The notes under the pieces are model-generated. The model worked only from the letters and a program-made list of their open reading frames with translations. It did no database searches and was not told where the DNA came from. Both the position numbers and the translations under genes were made by a program. A stretch of 64,000 bases of DNA from Cristatella mucedo. Lineage: Eukaryota; Bryozoa; Phylactolaemata; Cristatellidae. Of this stretch, positions 9,961 through 22,433 are shown piece after piece. Positions within the stretch are counted from its first letter, which is position 1. Each line of letters starts with the position of its first letter. The stretch covers positions 3,807,001 to 3,871,000 of the forward strand of contig WPIO01000002.1 of assembly GCA_009760855.2 (NCBI GenBank), given 5' to 3'.

Positions 9961-12130
9961 TTGAGGCCTGCAGCAACCTGAGGCCTTTGACTCGTTGGTT
10001 TTTGCACCCAAAATTCATGATTACATAGGGCTCTGCAAGGCAATTACTATCCCCTCAGCCACTTCTTAGTGGTTAAGTACATCTCATGAGAGGTTCCAGT
10101 ATTGGGAACAAATCAATGAACTGCTGGCTTTTAGCTGTACTGCTCAATTCTTTTACTGCCTGTTACAGCCATCTTGGTGACGACAAATGTGCCTTTGGAA
10201 CTATATCGGCGATCTGCCAAAAACAAGCTCGGTACCCACCTTCACTGCAGAAATGTTCGTTCAGGCACCCTCTGTTCCTGCAGTATGGGGATAATTCTTT
10301 ACTTTTCCATGATAATCACTCAAAGAGCTGCCGAAAAGTTCTAATATTTAATGTGGTTCTTTTCTAGTTATTAAAAACTTACCACCATAATAGAGCTATC
10401 TTTTAGCTTTTTAAGTTTTCTTCGGGTATTTCCCTTCTCTCAGTGCTCTAGGCGATTGCCTAGTTCGCCTAGTAAAAGCATCGGCCTACGGTAATGTCAC
10501 TACCACGGTTCTGCTGGATCATTCAGCTGCATTTGATATTATCAATTACGATACTCTCCATGAATGACTTAGAGGAACGATCTGTCTAACAAAAGAGGTA
10601 GTGGCGTCTTCTAGTCGTACTTGCCCTACCTTGTTCAATCCCTGTGTCGTGGGGATCTAGCCGCGTCCACCAGAAAAGTCACATGTGGAGTCCCACAAAC
10701 GTACGTGTCCTATCACTCACTGTTCTCTATTTATACTGAAAATCTGGGAATAGTGTATCTGGCCGAGTGAGATCAGCAATTGCTTTAATGCTACAGATAA
10801 TCAGCTGTATGTGTCGTTTATAGCGTCGAACTCTGCTGCAGCATCTGATAAATCATTGCTTGCCTTGTTTTCTTTAGATTCTGGATGTCGGCAGAGTTCG
10901 TTAAACTTACCGTCGTCAGACCAAATTGCTACTCAGAACACAGCAAAGGCGCGTGTGTCTGGACTAGAAGACTTTGCTCTTCGAATAAGTGATGCTGTCT
11001 GGCGATTATCACCGTGTGCTCAGAATTTAGGTGTCGTCCTTGACACCTGCCAACATTTTGATATTTTATTAAAAAGACAGCTTCCGTAGTTAGCCATCAC
11101 TTACCTAGCCTAGATTAGAGACAGTCTGCCACAATGGCCTGCCAAAATGTAACTAGCTTCCCGTTTATGTCTCTGATCGATTATTGCTAATCCATTTTGT
11201 CCAGGCTTCCAAAGAAATGCACTATGCCGCTGCAGGTGGTGAAGAATTTTCCTGCAAGGCTATTTTACAAATAATCGTGGTTTTACCACGTGTCTCTTTC
11301 GCCGAAAAAGCTTCGATGGCTTCCGTTTAATCAACAGATACAAAATAAAGTTCTTACGCTGACCCACAAGTCCTGCCACGGCTTGGCTCTTTCCTACCTA
11401 ATAATAATATAATAATAATAATAATGCACTTGATACAGCGCCCTCAGAGAAAATAATTTTTCTCTTTAGGTGCTTTACATTGGCTGCAAAGGGAAATGCA
11501 ATTAAATAGTGAGTAAAATCATGCTTGATAAACAAACAAAATGAATAACATGGTTAAGGGTGACATGCACAGGGTCAGCATGCAAATTTGGTTAGTTGTA
11601 GCATGCACAGTGTCAGCTCTCATAAGCACATCGAGGACGAATCACAGGGACCCACTAAATACTGTCCTAAATAGGTGTGTTTTTAAATTCTTTTTAAATG
11701 TGCTCATGTCACGGGATGTTCTGACGCAGGTCGGGAGGGAGTTCAATGCCACCAAGCTGAGCTGCTGCACCAGTTTCAGCCTCCTCGTGCTATCAGGTCC
11801 TGTATGGACAACGAGTTTGATATTCAATTCCCATCTTAAAGACGGTTGATGACAGAAGCTTTTGCTCTGCAGGCTTAGGCATTAGTACTCGCTTCCACAG
11901 TTCTTAGGCAAAAGCATCTACTTTCCTGCTGGTAAATGTGACAATATTTTTTCTAGCCTTTCTGAACTGCTACTTACAGTATATGCTACTTACTACCTCG
12001 TACGCCCTCCTGACGCAGCTATGCTTCTCACGTTCTCTTTATCGTGTGATGAAGTCTGTTGGCTACAGGATGCTTATCGAGAGCCATATAGGCTATGAGT
12101 GCACTTTAGAAAACTCTCCTTCGTAGCGCT
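9961..12130 (+). mobile_element. LINE family CR1-B relic, split by a nested LINE
   Basis: From 10460 the frame reads DCLVRLVKASAYGNVTTTVL, then LDHSAAFDIINYDTL (reverse-transcriptase motif A), NATDNQLYVSF (motif C, where YADDTQLY is expected) and CAQNLGVVLDTCQHFD. The copy breaks at 11400 after LTHKSCHGLALSYL and resumes at 11756 with AELLHQFQPPRAIRSCMDNE, exactly the continuation seen in the related copy at 52880-53500. The 355 bases between belong to another LINE. Stops and shifts show that it is inactive. The 5' limit is uncertain. Confidence 0.75.
11401..11755 (-). mobile_element. LINE family L2A, 355-bp nested 5'-truncated insertion
   Basis: The plus-strand left end is an (ATA/ATT)n tail (11401-11425). 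The 3' hairpin region (11430-11495) follows, then the GCATGCACAGGGTCAGC-type 3' untranslated region and the end of the protein frame, stopping at 11755. The host LINE sequence is continuous across the two borders, so both ends of this insertion are known precisely. Confidence 0.85.
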
Positions 12131-12239
12131 CACTTAATCTTTGTGGCTCAGGAAAGTCACAAAGTCACACGTAAAGATATATTAACTACATTACATATTC
12201 TGTCAGGAAAACCCGCCAATTGGTTAAAGATAGATGGAA

Positions 12240-12560
12240 GTGTGGGCATGCACATGCACTTGAACAACCTCACTCAGGGACCTAGCAAATGCTGAGAGGA
12301 ACAGACGGATTTCTGGTTTCATTTTCAATGGCAATCAGTTAAGGGATTGAATGACAGTTGGGACTGAGTTCCAGGCTTCGAGATCACACGAAGTAAAGCA
12401 AAGCTCTCTAAAAGATTTCAAATTCCAGTAGTTTATAAAGGGCCAGTTCAGTTCGATAAGATCCTGTGTAACATGGCGGTTGCAACGTTCCCGATCTACT
12501 TCTGCAATTCCACAACTCCACAAGGAATAAATGAAAGCAAGGCAAAAAAGTTGCCTATAG
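12240..12560 (-). mobile_element. LINE family L2A, old fragment
   Basis: The antisense words CACATGCAC, CAGGGACC and GAGTTCCAGGCTT match the L2A 3' part. The minus-strand frame carries LEAWNSVPTVIQSLN, a decayed 'PKAWNSLPT' block. It is more diverged than other copies. Confidence 0.55.
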
Positions 12561-13752
12561 CCTCCCAAAAGCCCAATGGGCTTTTATTGAGCATTGACTG
12601 ACCAAGCAGAAGTCATCTCACACAATAAAGACGAACTGAGAAACATAGCTGAGTCTGGAGGGCAGTTTATGGAGTGAATAACATTGAAGCCACCTTTGAT
12701 GACTGCTCGTTGACACGAGCCCTGCCGTGTATGTGAAGCGCCTGGATACAGATTGCAGTCTCTTAGAGTGCTAGGTAGACAGCTGCATTTAATCTCAAGG
12801 TGAAACGAAGGAAATAATGCTCCGCAGACGGCAGCAGAAGAAAATATTTCGATGCTGCAGACATCCCACCACATTATTTTTTCTTACGGAGCAAGATGAT
12901 TCTTGTTCCAAGACAGCAGGCACCGTCTACTCACTAGATGCTGCTTCTTTTTTCTGCCCACGGCTTCCGATTGCATAAGGAAATAAAATGCTGTCAGTTC
13001 TTGAAATATTGCTGTCTAAACGGCTGAACACCGAGCCGAGTGGCTAGTTAAGAAGCAGTTGCGGATGTTCTTCACCTAACCATACGTTCAAGCGATCAAT
13101 GTGGAGATTTCAGACGAGCAATAGCTGGCGACAAAGAAAGTTGAGCATCGGTTCAACCCTCTACGATAGTGTTGGAAGATAGTTATCTGCAGCTGCCTTC
13201 TCACTTAAGGCCTTTTGTGATGTGATTCACATGGTTTGTCAATCCTTAGTGACCTGATCTTCAAAGGCCAATAGCTGTCACACCTCGGTCACTTCATTGA
13301 TAGGCTTTGCAGCTTTTTCATGAAGGCATTTTGATATAGTCAGAACAACCATGCTTGCATGTCTACTAGCCTGGTTAACTTAATGACATAGAGCACATGC
13401 TAAAAGCTTGCATCAGACGTCGAGAAAACTGAAACCCCAACCCACCTACGACCTTCGTGGAGCATGAGAATTGGCTCCTAAAAACAAAGTCTTGGCAGTG
13501 TGCACTTCAACTTTATCGTCACGCGACTTTGAAGTGCGAGCTTAAGTGTTGCACCTCGAGCATGCAATTTTATGATAATAGAAGTTGGTGCTGAATTTTA
13601 ACTACAACCCACTAGTAACATAGCCGAGATGAGCCGAGCAGTATAGGCAGTGGAACGTGTGATTATGAATGAACAAGAATCATGCAAACCGTAAGATGAT
13701 TGATTCCATTCGGAGGACGTCACAGCGGCAGCCTTGTTTAGTACAGAGCCAT
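12561..13752. other. unassigned
   Basis: A 96-codon minus-strand frame (12584-12874) has no recognisable domain. No repeat match was noticed. It ends where MULE copy B begins. Confidence 0.4.
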
Positions 13753-15317
13753 TATTCAGAAGGCATGCCAATCCTTAACGAGGGATTTACATAATGTAGA
13801 TGTCTCTCTTGTGGGCTTCATGAATACAATTATTGCCCTGTGGACCTTCGCAGTGTTGAGATTCTTCTACCTCTGAATGAGTACGTCAGGTCTCCATCAG
13901 ACCTGTCGTCGGGCTCGGTAGCCTGACCAAGCAAAAAATCTCCTGGCTCCAATTTCGAGGACTTTATAAGAAGAAACTACTCCAGCCATGCCCAGTCTAC
14001 TTACTATAGACCGCAGAGCCGTCGTGACACAAACTAGGTAAGACGGGGTCTTTTCACGACCTCGGATGCGAGTTTGTGGGTTTGAGTCATGGCACCCCGA
14101 CCAAATAACATCTGAAAAATAAATCGAAAAAATTAGCCCGAAAAAAGCCTCCACAAAACAGGCTATTTTAAAATAGCCACGACCGCATAACAATATTTTG
14201 ACAAATCTTTAATAATGCGATTAACCTATAACATTTAACATGCTATATCATGATAATGAAAATGAAATGTTCAAGTATAATTTATTGAGAAGGTTAAAAA
14301 AAGAAGGCGTATTGAACATTTCTGTTTTATTTTAGAAAATTGCAAATAATTCAAAGATAACTTTTCTAATAATCCGTATTTTTTATTTTCGTTTCTTTTT
14401 GCTGCATTATTCTGTTAATTCTTCCTATCCATGTCCATCAGTCAATATGGAGAACCTAGAATCAGAGAAAGGAAAATATTTTTTTTTAAGCAAAGGGTTT
14501 TGGTAGAGGAAAGAAAAAATAATGCTGATGGAAGTAGGTCCTGAAAATGCGTCAAGTCCAGTTGTCGAGGTCGTATGAAGGTGATCAACAACAAAGCAAC
14601 ATTAATTACAGAAGTTACTTACTCACTAGATCTGGCAAAGAATTAGTTAGTTGGTTGCCAAAATTCGAAGAATAGCTGCAACTGGTGTAGTGAAACCCAG
14701 ACAGATAGTTTAACAAAGTACAGAGGAAATATCACTGGAGGTAGCAAGACATCTTCCAGCATACATAACAGCACAGGGAATGATAAAAAGAACGAGGAAA
14801 CGAACATAATATCCGTTCACAAATCCGGCAACAGTCAGAGACATTTTCATATCTGGAGTTTTGCAAAATACATTGAGCAACACTAATTTTCTTCTTTGGT
14901 CTCTGCAGCAGATAATGATAATCTGATTCTAATGGTGGGAACCAATGAAATTCTTATATTTTGGAGCAGCACCGTCATCGGTTCATGGATGGAAAGTTTT
15001 TAAATCACCCCTGAAATTCCTTTTTTCCCCCAAGTTTTCACTGTGCATGCTTGGTCGACACATCCGTGGTTCCTTTGATCTGAATTATTCTGCAAAATAA
15101 GCGTGAGGCGACATATGTCCGCATTTTTCATAAGTTTTAAGATTTGAAGGTACTTTGAATCTAACAAGAATCGTGGCGGATTTTCAGATAGCCAGTAATA
15201 ATGCCGTGATTAATATATTTTCCATCATGCAACTCTTTGGATGCCTCTTTCATTTAGGACAGTTATTGTGGACGAAAGTTCAAGATACTCATTAAACATT
15301 AGCCTTATGTCACACTA
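13753..15317 (+). mobile_element. Mutator-like (MULE) element relic, copy B
   Basis: Homology with copy C starts at the word ATTCAGAAGGCATGCCAATC. It includes the leader, the tRNA-like segment (14014-14097, box B altered to GTTTGAGTC), the AT-rich spacer, a FLYWCH remnant (about 14500-14650, with SSCRG and MKVINN readable) and the transposase N-terminal remnant (about 14800-15170). Unlike A and C it has no LINE 3' end inserted after the transposase segment. Many stops. It is followed directly by repeat S (copy S1). Confidence 0.65.
14014..14097 (+). repeat. tRNA-like segment inside MULE copy B
   Basis: It occupies the same place as 157-235. The word CACAAACTAGGTAAGACGG corresponds to the A-box side. 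The box B position reads GGGTTTGAGTCATGG, so the pol III box is degraded. Confidence 0.5.
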
Positions 15318-17950
15318 TTAAGCAATGATTTAGGTAAGTATGGGTTTATATATTTGCATACATACCTTTCAATAATGATGATACGATTTTTATAGTGGAA
15401 TAAGCGAACTTGATCTCTTTCCAGTCACTTCACATACGGTGCACATTAAGCACGGTTGAATAGTTAGTGGTAGCTTGCTCTATGAAAACAATGATAGCAT
15501 GGTTAGGTGACATGCATAGGGTCAGCATGCAAATGGCCAGTGGCAGCATGCACATTGTCAGTGCCCCTATCTATAAACACAATCCATTTACGTTGACCAG
15601 CACTTACGCTTAAGCAGCGTCTTTGTGAATTCTATTTACCCTGTCTTGGCCGCCTTACATGGATCGATGAGGAAATGATGGTCACTACTTATTTCTGCTT
15701 TGCTTTGCTGTCAAAAGTAGCTTATGAAAACCCCAAAGAGAAGACGTAGGCTTCAGCACCTCCCATTTCCGCATTTGTGTCAGAAAGTATTATTTGAAAA
15801 CCTTTCTGTCTAGACCTGATAAACATTTGACAGCCTCAATAAAATGAATGCTTATTATTGCTTGTACATGGTCTGTACGAAAAAATTGGCGAAACTGGTT
15901 CTATCAAAATTTCAAGATAGGTTGCTTGCTTGAGTGCCCAGATACTGGAGAGTTGTATCTTGTCAAACACGTTGGGCGACATTAAACAAAATGCAGAATC
16001 CACATTTCAGATAGCTTACCACCAGCTACCGAGCATGTGCTGACGCCTGTCTTCTACAGCAAGAATATTATCAATACCAGCAGCAAAGTAATTGAATTTT
16101 TGGAGCAAAACTAGCCGTGTACCTTGCTTATAAGCGTTTCTTCAGTGAAAGTGTGTCTGTCATTTAAGGCAGGACCAGCAGCTGCTTAATTTCTCCTGTG
16201 GAGCATTCTGTTAAATAAACACAATGAAGTATTGCTAAAAATATGCATGGGGTAATTCTGGATGTATTAATTATTTTATAAGACGTCTTGTTAAAAGTTA
16301 AAAGTTGTTAAATGTGAGGCTTTTAATCGGAAATAGCACGAGGTTCAGAGGTACGATCAGGTTTTATTTATTAGTCTTTAGCTTGCCGCTTGGTCTAATT
16401 AGTTAGGCATACAATTTCTGATTAATCTAGGATCAGGTACTCACATAGGAGAGCAATTACTCAGTTTAATTTGAACACGAACTCTAAGGCTGAACTTACA
16501 AAAGTAGTGTAGCATTCACTGCGTTCCGTAAGTCAGATTTAGCGACACTGCATTGCTAAAGCGTGGTTTTCAAAAAGACATCGAAAGAAAGATTTAAAAA
16601 AATTAGCTAGCGTGAGGTTCCCGTCATGTGAATGCTATAAAGTAGGCAGGGTACTTGGATTGTAGCTTTGTTGATTCAAACCAGTTGTTTGCTATTTTTG
16701 TCGTTCAAATCCAGATCCGTTCACTGCCAAGCACATACGATTGCAGTAACAGTAGAAATACAGAGAACGATCGACAGCAGCTAATTTGTTTGAACAGTTA
16801 AAAACTTCTAACTGCTCGGCCGGCAACTATTCGTACAGAAACTATAGCGACTGGATTGAGGAGTTTCATATTTGACAGCCTTTACATGTACAGCATAATA
16901 TAGAAATTATTTTTACTATGGCAATATTCTGCACCAAGTGGCCCAAGGTTTTTCATTGTTCGATACGAGAGCCTTTACAACTAAACCACGCATAAACAAT
17001 GCACGTGCTCGATCTGTCTGCAACCTGCCAATGCTATTCGTGGACTCTTTTAGCCACGCCTAGCCTGCTTTAGCAAAGATTTATACCTAGAATAAGTTTA
17101 ACATCACACATATTGTTAGTCATAACTTTGGGAAGCCAAATCGAGAATTCTTACCGCTAGCGAACCTTTGCTGGTCTACGCTTTATGGTGGTACTTCATC
17201 AGTCTAAACTGGGACCTTGCAGAGCTATAGAGGGCTGAAACCAGTGTGCCTATCAAGTATCCCTATCCCATTTACAATTTATTGCCGAGTGTTTCACTGT
17301 GACAGTATTAATATAGCAGAAATTCCGTGACATTGGACTTCGATTTCCAGTTCATTTGGATTTTGGTCATTTTAAAGTAAGATCATCAATGTATTTGTCG
17401 AGGGTTCTTCGTGCTTAGTCAATCATGATATTACAATTCAAGGATTATGTCGTACTTTAGTTACCAAATTCTTTTAATGGCAGTTGGTCAACGTCTACAA
17501 TTTCCAATTACATGCAGAACACTGCCTGTGGGCTTGATTCGGTAATTCGCAGTAGTTCTGATGCAAAAGAGAATGCAGGAGATTTTGCTGCTAGTCGAAA
17601 GCTCAGCATGTTTCCACGCGGATCTAGTGTGCCATCTTGGGGTGGGACAGGATTTATCAATTTAATTAGTAGAGACAGCATGGCCGAAAGATCTGTTGTA
17701 TAGCATATTGCTTCAGCGTTCTACTGAATCTCTCGCACCACATTTAAAGCCTCAACGGATTGCAGTTAAAAGTTTGGAGTATTGAGATTTGCGGCTCATT
17801 TGGTGTAGAGATAACTGCTTATAGCCCATGCTGTACTTATAGCATCGGTTTGGCGAGATATTCATCTAGAAATAAAATTCAAATGCGACGAAAACAAAAT
17901 GTTGTTCGAGAGCACATCGTCGAGTGCAGCCCGGAAGACCATGACTAGCT
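15318..17950. repeat. unclassified interspersed repeat S, copy S1
   Basis: This 2.6-kb block is repeated at 22243-24880 (S2), in part at 35158-36630 (S3), and in a shorter part at 27930-28700 and 40080-40860. It starts with an antisense L2A 3' end (about 15370-15600) and continues with sequence of unknown origin; a landmark is AGCACGAGGTTCAGAG near 16338. The minus strand near 17060-16990 reads VAKRVHE-HWQVADR, conserved in S2 as VAKRSHDEHWQVADRAIRC, so part may once have been coding. No family recognised. Confidence 0.65.
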
Positions 17951-18565
17951 TGCCAAATGCTTTCCTATGCCAGCCACCTTACTGCAGAGTCGCAGTATGA
18001 GGGCACTAACGCCTCCCTGTGAGGGAGCATATTTGCATCATTCCGCAGCACTATTAGTGGTTTGCCAACTAGTGGCACCTAGGTAGAGCCACAGCGACGG
18101 CTTACGAAAAGACTATTCAGTACTAATTACGGGTGAACAGTTAGGGGTCCGTGTTGGTAAGAAATAAGACCTAGCCGAGGTGGTCGGCTGCCACAACTCA
18201 CCAAGATCTAACCAGTTGCGATTAGCAAAGGGACAAGAGGTTAGTTGATAGCGAACGGCATTAGGCCAGTGCAGTTGGACTTGGGAGCCCTCTAGCCCAA
18301 GGCGTTATGCGACGACAAGAAGCCCAGTTTCTACTTCTCGATGTCTTGGCGTGATAGGGTCACTACATACGATTCATGATAGCTGCAAAGACTTTACTGC
18401 TTCCAGATATTTCACTGGGCCGGATGAATGAGCCGGATGTTAGCTAAATTCTTACTGTGCCTGAATTACAGAGAGGTGAGGCAATTGGCAACTCCCAAAG
18501 ACTACCCCGGGGATCCCCTTTGGTGCACCTTACAGTAGCAGCAGCCTCGATTGGTGCACGGTAAG
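17951..18565. other. unassigned
   Basis: No gene or repeat recognised between S1 and MULE copy C. Confidence 0.4.
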
Positions 18566-18829
18566 TATTCAGAAGGCATGCCAATCCCTAACGAGGGATT
18601 TACATACTGTACAGGTCTCGCTTATGGGCCTCATGAATACAATTATTGCTCTATGGACATTCACCCTCCTGAGATTCTTCTATATCTGAATGGGTACGAC
18701 AGCTGTCCATCAGACCTATCGTCGGGCTCGGGTGCCTGACCGAGCAAAAAATTTCCCGGCTCCAGCTCGGAATACTTTATTAGCTGAAACTACTACCGCA
18801 AAACCCAGTCTACGCACTCTTGACTTCTG

Positions 18830-18905
18830 ATCCGTGATGACACACCAGGTAAGGCAGTTGCTTTCCACGACCTCGGACATGAATGTGTGGGTTAGAATTA
18901 TGGCA
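18830..18905 (+). repeat. tRNA-like segment inside MULE copy C
   Basis: Same position as in copies A and B. GTGATGACACACCAGGTAAG is preserved. Box B reads GGGTTAGAATTATGG and is degraded. Confidence 0.5.
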
Positions 18906-19946
18906 CTCCTACATAACAGCCACTGAAAAAATTGGCTCTGAAAAAAGAACCTGCATTCTAAGAAGTCCAAGACGAAATAGCCCGGACCAATTAAAAGAAT
19001 ATTTTCAAAAATCTCCTATATTTCTATTAGCCCATATCATTGGACATAATATAATACGATAATGGAAATCAAATTTCTGAGTATATTTCATTAAAACTTA
19101 TAAAGTTAAACGTATTGAAACATTCTTGTTTTAAAATATTACATATAATTTAAGAATAATTATATTATTCCATTAACTAATTCAGCATTTAACCTCGTTA
19201 TTTTTTTTGCCGACATATTATATAAATACTGCATGTCCACATATAAAAATCAAAACGGAGGCCATAGAATCACAGAAAGGAAAATAGTTGTCATTAAACG
19301 AACGGTTTCGGTATAGGAAAGCCACCAATGATACTGATGGCAGTATGTCCTGGAGATGCATTTAGTCCAGTTGTCGAGTTCGTATGAAGGGGATGAACTA
19401 AAACGCAACATTGGTGACAGAGCATACTCATGCACCAGATCTTGAAAAGAATGAAACAGTGAAATTGGTTCCGGATATGCGATAAAGAGCTGCATCAGGT
19501 GGAGTGTAACCAAGACAGCCAAGTTTAACACAATTCAGGTGGAATATCACTGGAGGAAGCAAGAAATCTTCCAGAATTTACAGCATCGCAGTGAATGATA
19601 GAACACAGTCAGAAACTAACCCAACATCCGTTCGAGAATCCAGCAACAGTCACAGACATTGTCATCCCTGGAGCTCTGCAAAATACATTAAGAAACGCTA
19701 ACTTCTTTCTATGGGTTTCCAGAGGAGATCAAGCCAATCTGATTCTAATGCTCGGCACCAATGATACTATCTTGAAATTCTGAAGCAGCATCTTTGCTGG
19801 TTTACAACTAGAAGGTTCAAAATCACCCACGATGCGTTCTTTCAAAGTTTCCACCGTGCGTGCCTTGGTCGAAAGATCTGCCGGTTATTTGATCTACGTT
19901 CTTCTGCAAGATAAAGCTGAGGCGACACATGTCCTCATTTTTGTTA

Positions 19947-20050
19947 ATAATAATAATAATAACAATAATTATAATAGTAATACACACGATAAAGCTCTCA
20001 TATAACTTAATCTCCTTGTAGGTGCATTATAGTTGCTGCAAAGGAAACAC
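19947..20050 (-). mobile_element. LINE family L2A, 3'-terminal fragment in MULE copy C
   Basis: An (AAT)n tail is followed by the antisense L2A 3' end (CGATAAAGCTCTCATA, then AGGTGCATTATAGTTGCTGC). It sits at the same place as in copy A, so both copies descend from one ancestor that already carried it. Confidence 0.65.
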
Positions 20051-20260
20051 ATCGAAGAGACTCGCCGAGAAAACAATTCCTTAGGCCATGATTTGTGTAT
20101 TTCCCACAACGCAGCTCGTCGGATGCCTCTTTCATTTAGGACATTGTTTATGAAGGAAAGTTCAAGATTATCATTTGACCAAAGAGTACCATGGGAACTA
20201 ATATTTTCGTCTTTACTTAAAGCTGTTACGATCTCCGAGTTTCCTTCCAAGTACTAACGT

Positions 20261-22242
20261 AACTTACGTTTTCGAAACGCTAGACAAACGCGGTCCAGAT
20301 TAATGGGATACTATTGATGACCACTGAAAAGGCAATTTTAAATGGGACGTAAGAGACGTAACCGTAGAGCAACGATTCTATGTGCTATACGTCTTGGGAT
20401 CAGTCGGGATGGTGTAACTGATGGTGTGCCTCGCACTAACTACTCGGTGAAAGCATCGCACCTACTCTTTTAAAAGACCACTGATTACCATAACCCATCT
20501 GTGTTCAAACTCATCGGACAATTTTGAAAAAATAGGACAGAGTAGAAGTCGAAATAGCACCTTTTAAGCTGAGGAGCCGACAGACAGAAGCATGGAAGTT
20601 GAAAACGTGCTACTCAATCGGCGTCTCGAAGCTTTTGTTCCAACCTGTGAAGACAGTGACTGTCTGGATTATCTCAGTGGATTCGCACCAATCTGACAAT
20701 CTAAATTGTGATTCTAAACTTGCTATGCTTCTACGGTCATTTAATGCCAATGGTCAAGGTTAGGAATGGCCTTGTCCATATCCGTCTGGTTGAAGGCGAG
20801 CCAGGTCACAATGGAACAGCTATTGACTGGTTCTACGATGCTATCGACAGCCTTCTGCTGTCTACGTTACGGCTCTATTCAAAGAGAACACCAACTGCTG
20901 TCATTGGCGTCGCCATAAGATAGGTGTGGCGTAACGGCGAGACCGCCTTTTAGAGGTTTGCAGACTTCAAGACCACAAAGCGTATAACCTGACATATCGC
21001 CAATTCCTGGCGCTAGAGCGGAGAACGGAAGCCGTGCTCTGCCGCCTTTCCATGTAGGTGCTCTTGGCGCCTAGCGGCAAATAGTGAACGAAAGTTGCCT
21101 GTAAGCTCTTCGCTTACCACAGTGAAATCGGAGGCACTTCTATATGCTCTGACTCAGCTATGCTATTGTAGGCAGCATGGCAGTATTGCAGGAACAACTC
21201 ACTCCGGCTTATTCAAATTTGCCTTAAATGTTGCAAGCAACTAATAAGCCAGAGTCAAAGAATGACAAACCCCCACAACGGTTTAAATACGATATGAAAC
21301 AGTTCCCATAAGTAATAATCCGTTTGTTTTAGAATCCTCAGGGAACCCAATCTTTTTCTAGGCACTGTACATTTGTTGCAAAGGAAGCATGCCGCAAAAC
21401 TAATAATCTGAGCTTGAGCTGCTGGTAGATTTTAATGAGTGTTCCAGAAGCAGGGTGCCATATAAGTCCTAACTTCGTGGTATTTACGTTCACCTTTGCT
21501 CATTTAATGATGCTGCCAGTGCTGCTTTCAAGATTTTGAGCTCTATGCCTGTACTGGTGGACATATTTCAAGCATCAGTTCTGAGCGGACCAGTGTACAT
21601 AATACGCTATCTCAAGTAAAGTTCCGGTAATACCTTGCAAACTGGATCTGCAGATTTTTCAACTGACATTATAATATGTACCAGTAATGCTCGATAACAA
21701 TATTACTTGGTAATGCAACGTCTCTTGACCTACAAGTTAAAGTTAAATTAGTGATTTTGCTGCTGTACGGGACTAAACAATGGCCGCTAATTCGAGAGTC
21801 AGGTTAGGTCGAAATAGCTACGTATAAATGCTCAGTTGGTTAAAGCGGTAATAAATATTTCTATTGGAATATAATATATTGCTCAACAAGATGAGTTGGC
21901 ACATTTGGCGCAAGTCAAGTATATGTGACCCCCACTTTGGCTCCACAAGCCTCTTTATTCGATTTATAGCCGTCGGCATTCCCTAGATAAATGAAAACTC
22001 GCTATCTTCAATAGCAGCGTCGTTGTCATTCTGGCTCGGAGCTCAGCTGTTTTACACTATACATTGCTTACTATAGTTCAAACGCCAGTGGTTGGATAGC
22101 TCGTAGCACGAGCACCGACCCAGATACTCCTTCTTTTAAGAGCTGAATGAGAAAAGGATTTTCTGCTGTAATCATATCTATGAAAGAGAATCTGCGACGT
22201 CAACCTAACCAATTTTCAGCTCAGCTCATTAGCATCATCTCA
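20261..22242. repeat. unassigned block with repeat R (copy 1) and a LINE trace
   Basis: About 20740-21115 repeats at 34800-35150 (shared words include GAGGTTTGCAGACTTC and AGACCACAAAGCGTATA); call it repeat R. It is GC-richer than its flanks and has no recognisable protein. A short antisense L2A 3' end lies at about 21310-21400 (CCTCAGGGAACCCAATC, then GGCACTGTACATTTGTTGC). The remainder is unassigned. Confidence 0.5.
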
Positions 22243-22350
22243 AAATTATTAAGCGACAGTTAAGGTAAGCATTGGTTTATATATGTATATATATATATAT
22301 ATGTGTGTGTTTGTGTGTGTGTGTGTGTGTGTATGTGCGTGGGTGCGTGT

Positions 22351-22433
<83 letters not shown>

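Larger units (their letters stand above)
18566..20260 (+). mobile_element. Mutator-like (MULE) element relic, copy C
   Basis: Same order as copy A: leader (from ATTCAGAAGGCATGCCAATC), tRNA-like segment (18830-18905), spacer, FLYWCH remnant (19296-19440; MSWRCI, SSCR, TLVTEHTHAPD), transposase N-terminal remnant (19590-19940), a LINE 3' end (19947-20050) and a shared tail. It is the best copy for the transposase: NPATVTDIVIPGALQNTLRN, then LILMLGTNDTILKF, then YVLLQDKAEATHV, matching the MULE 'ILIFGT' and 'LLPNKTEATY' blocks. Stops and frameshifts are present, so it is dead. Confidence 0.7.
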
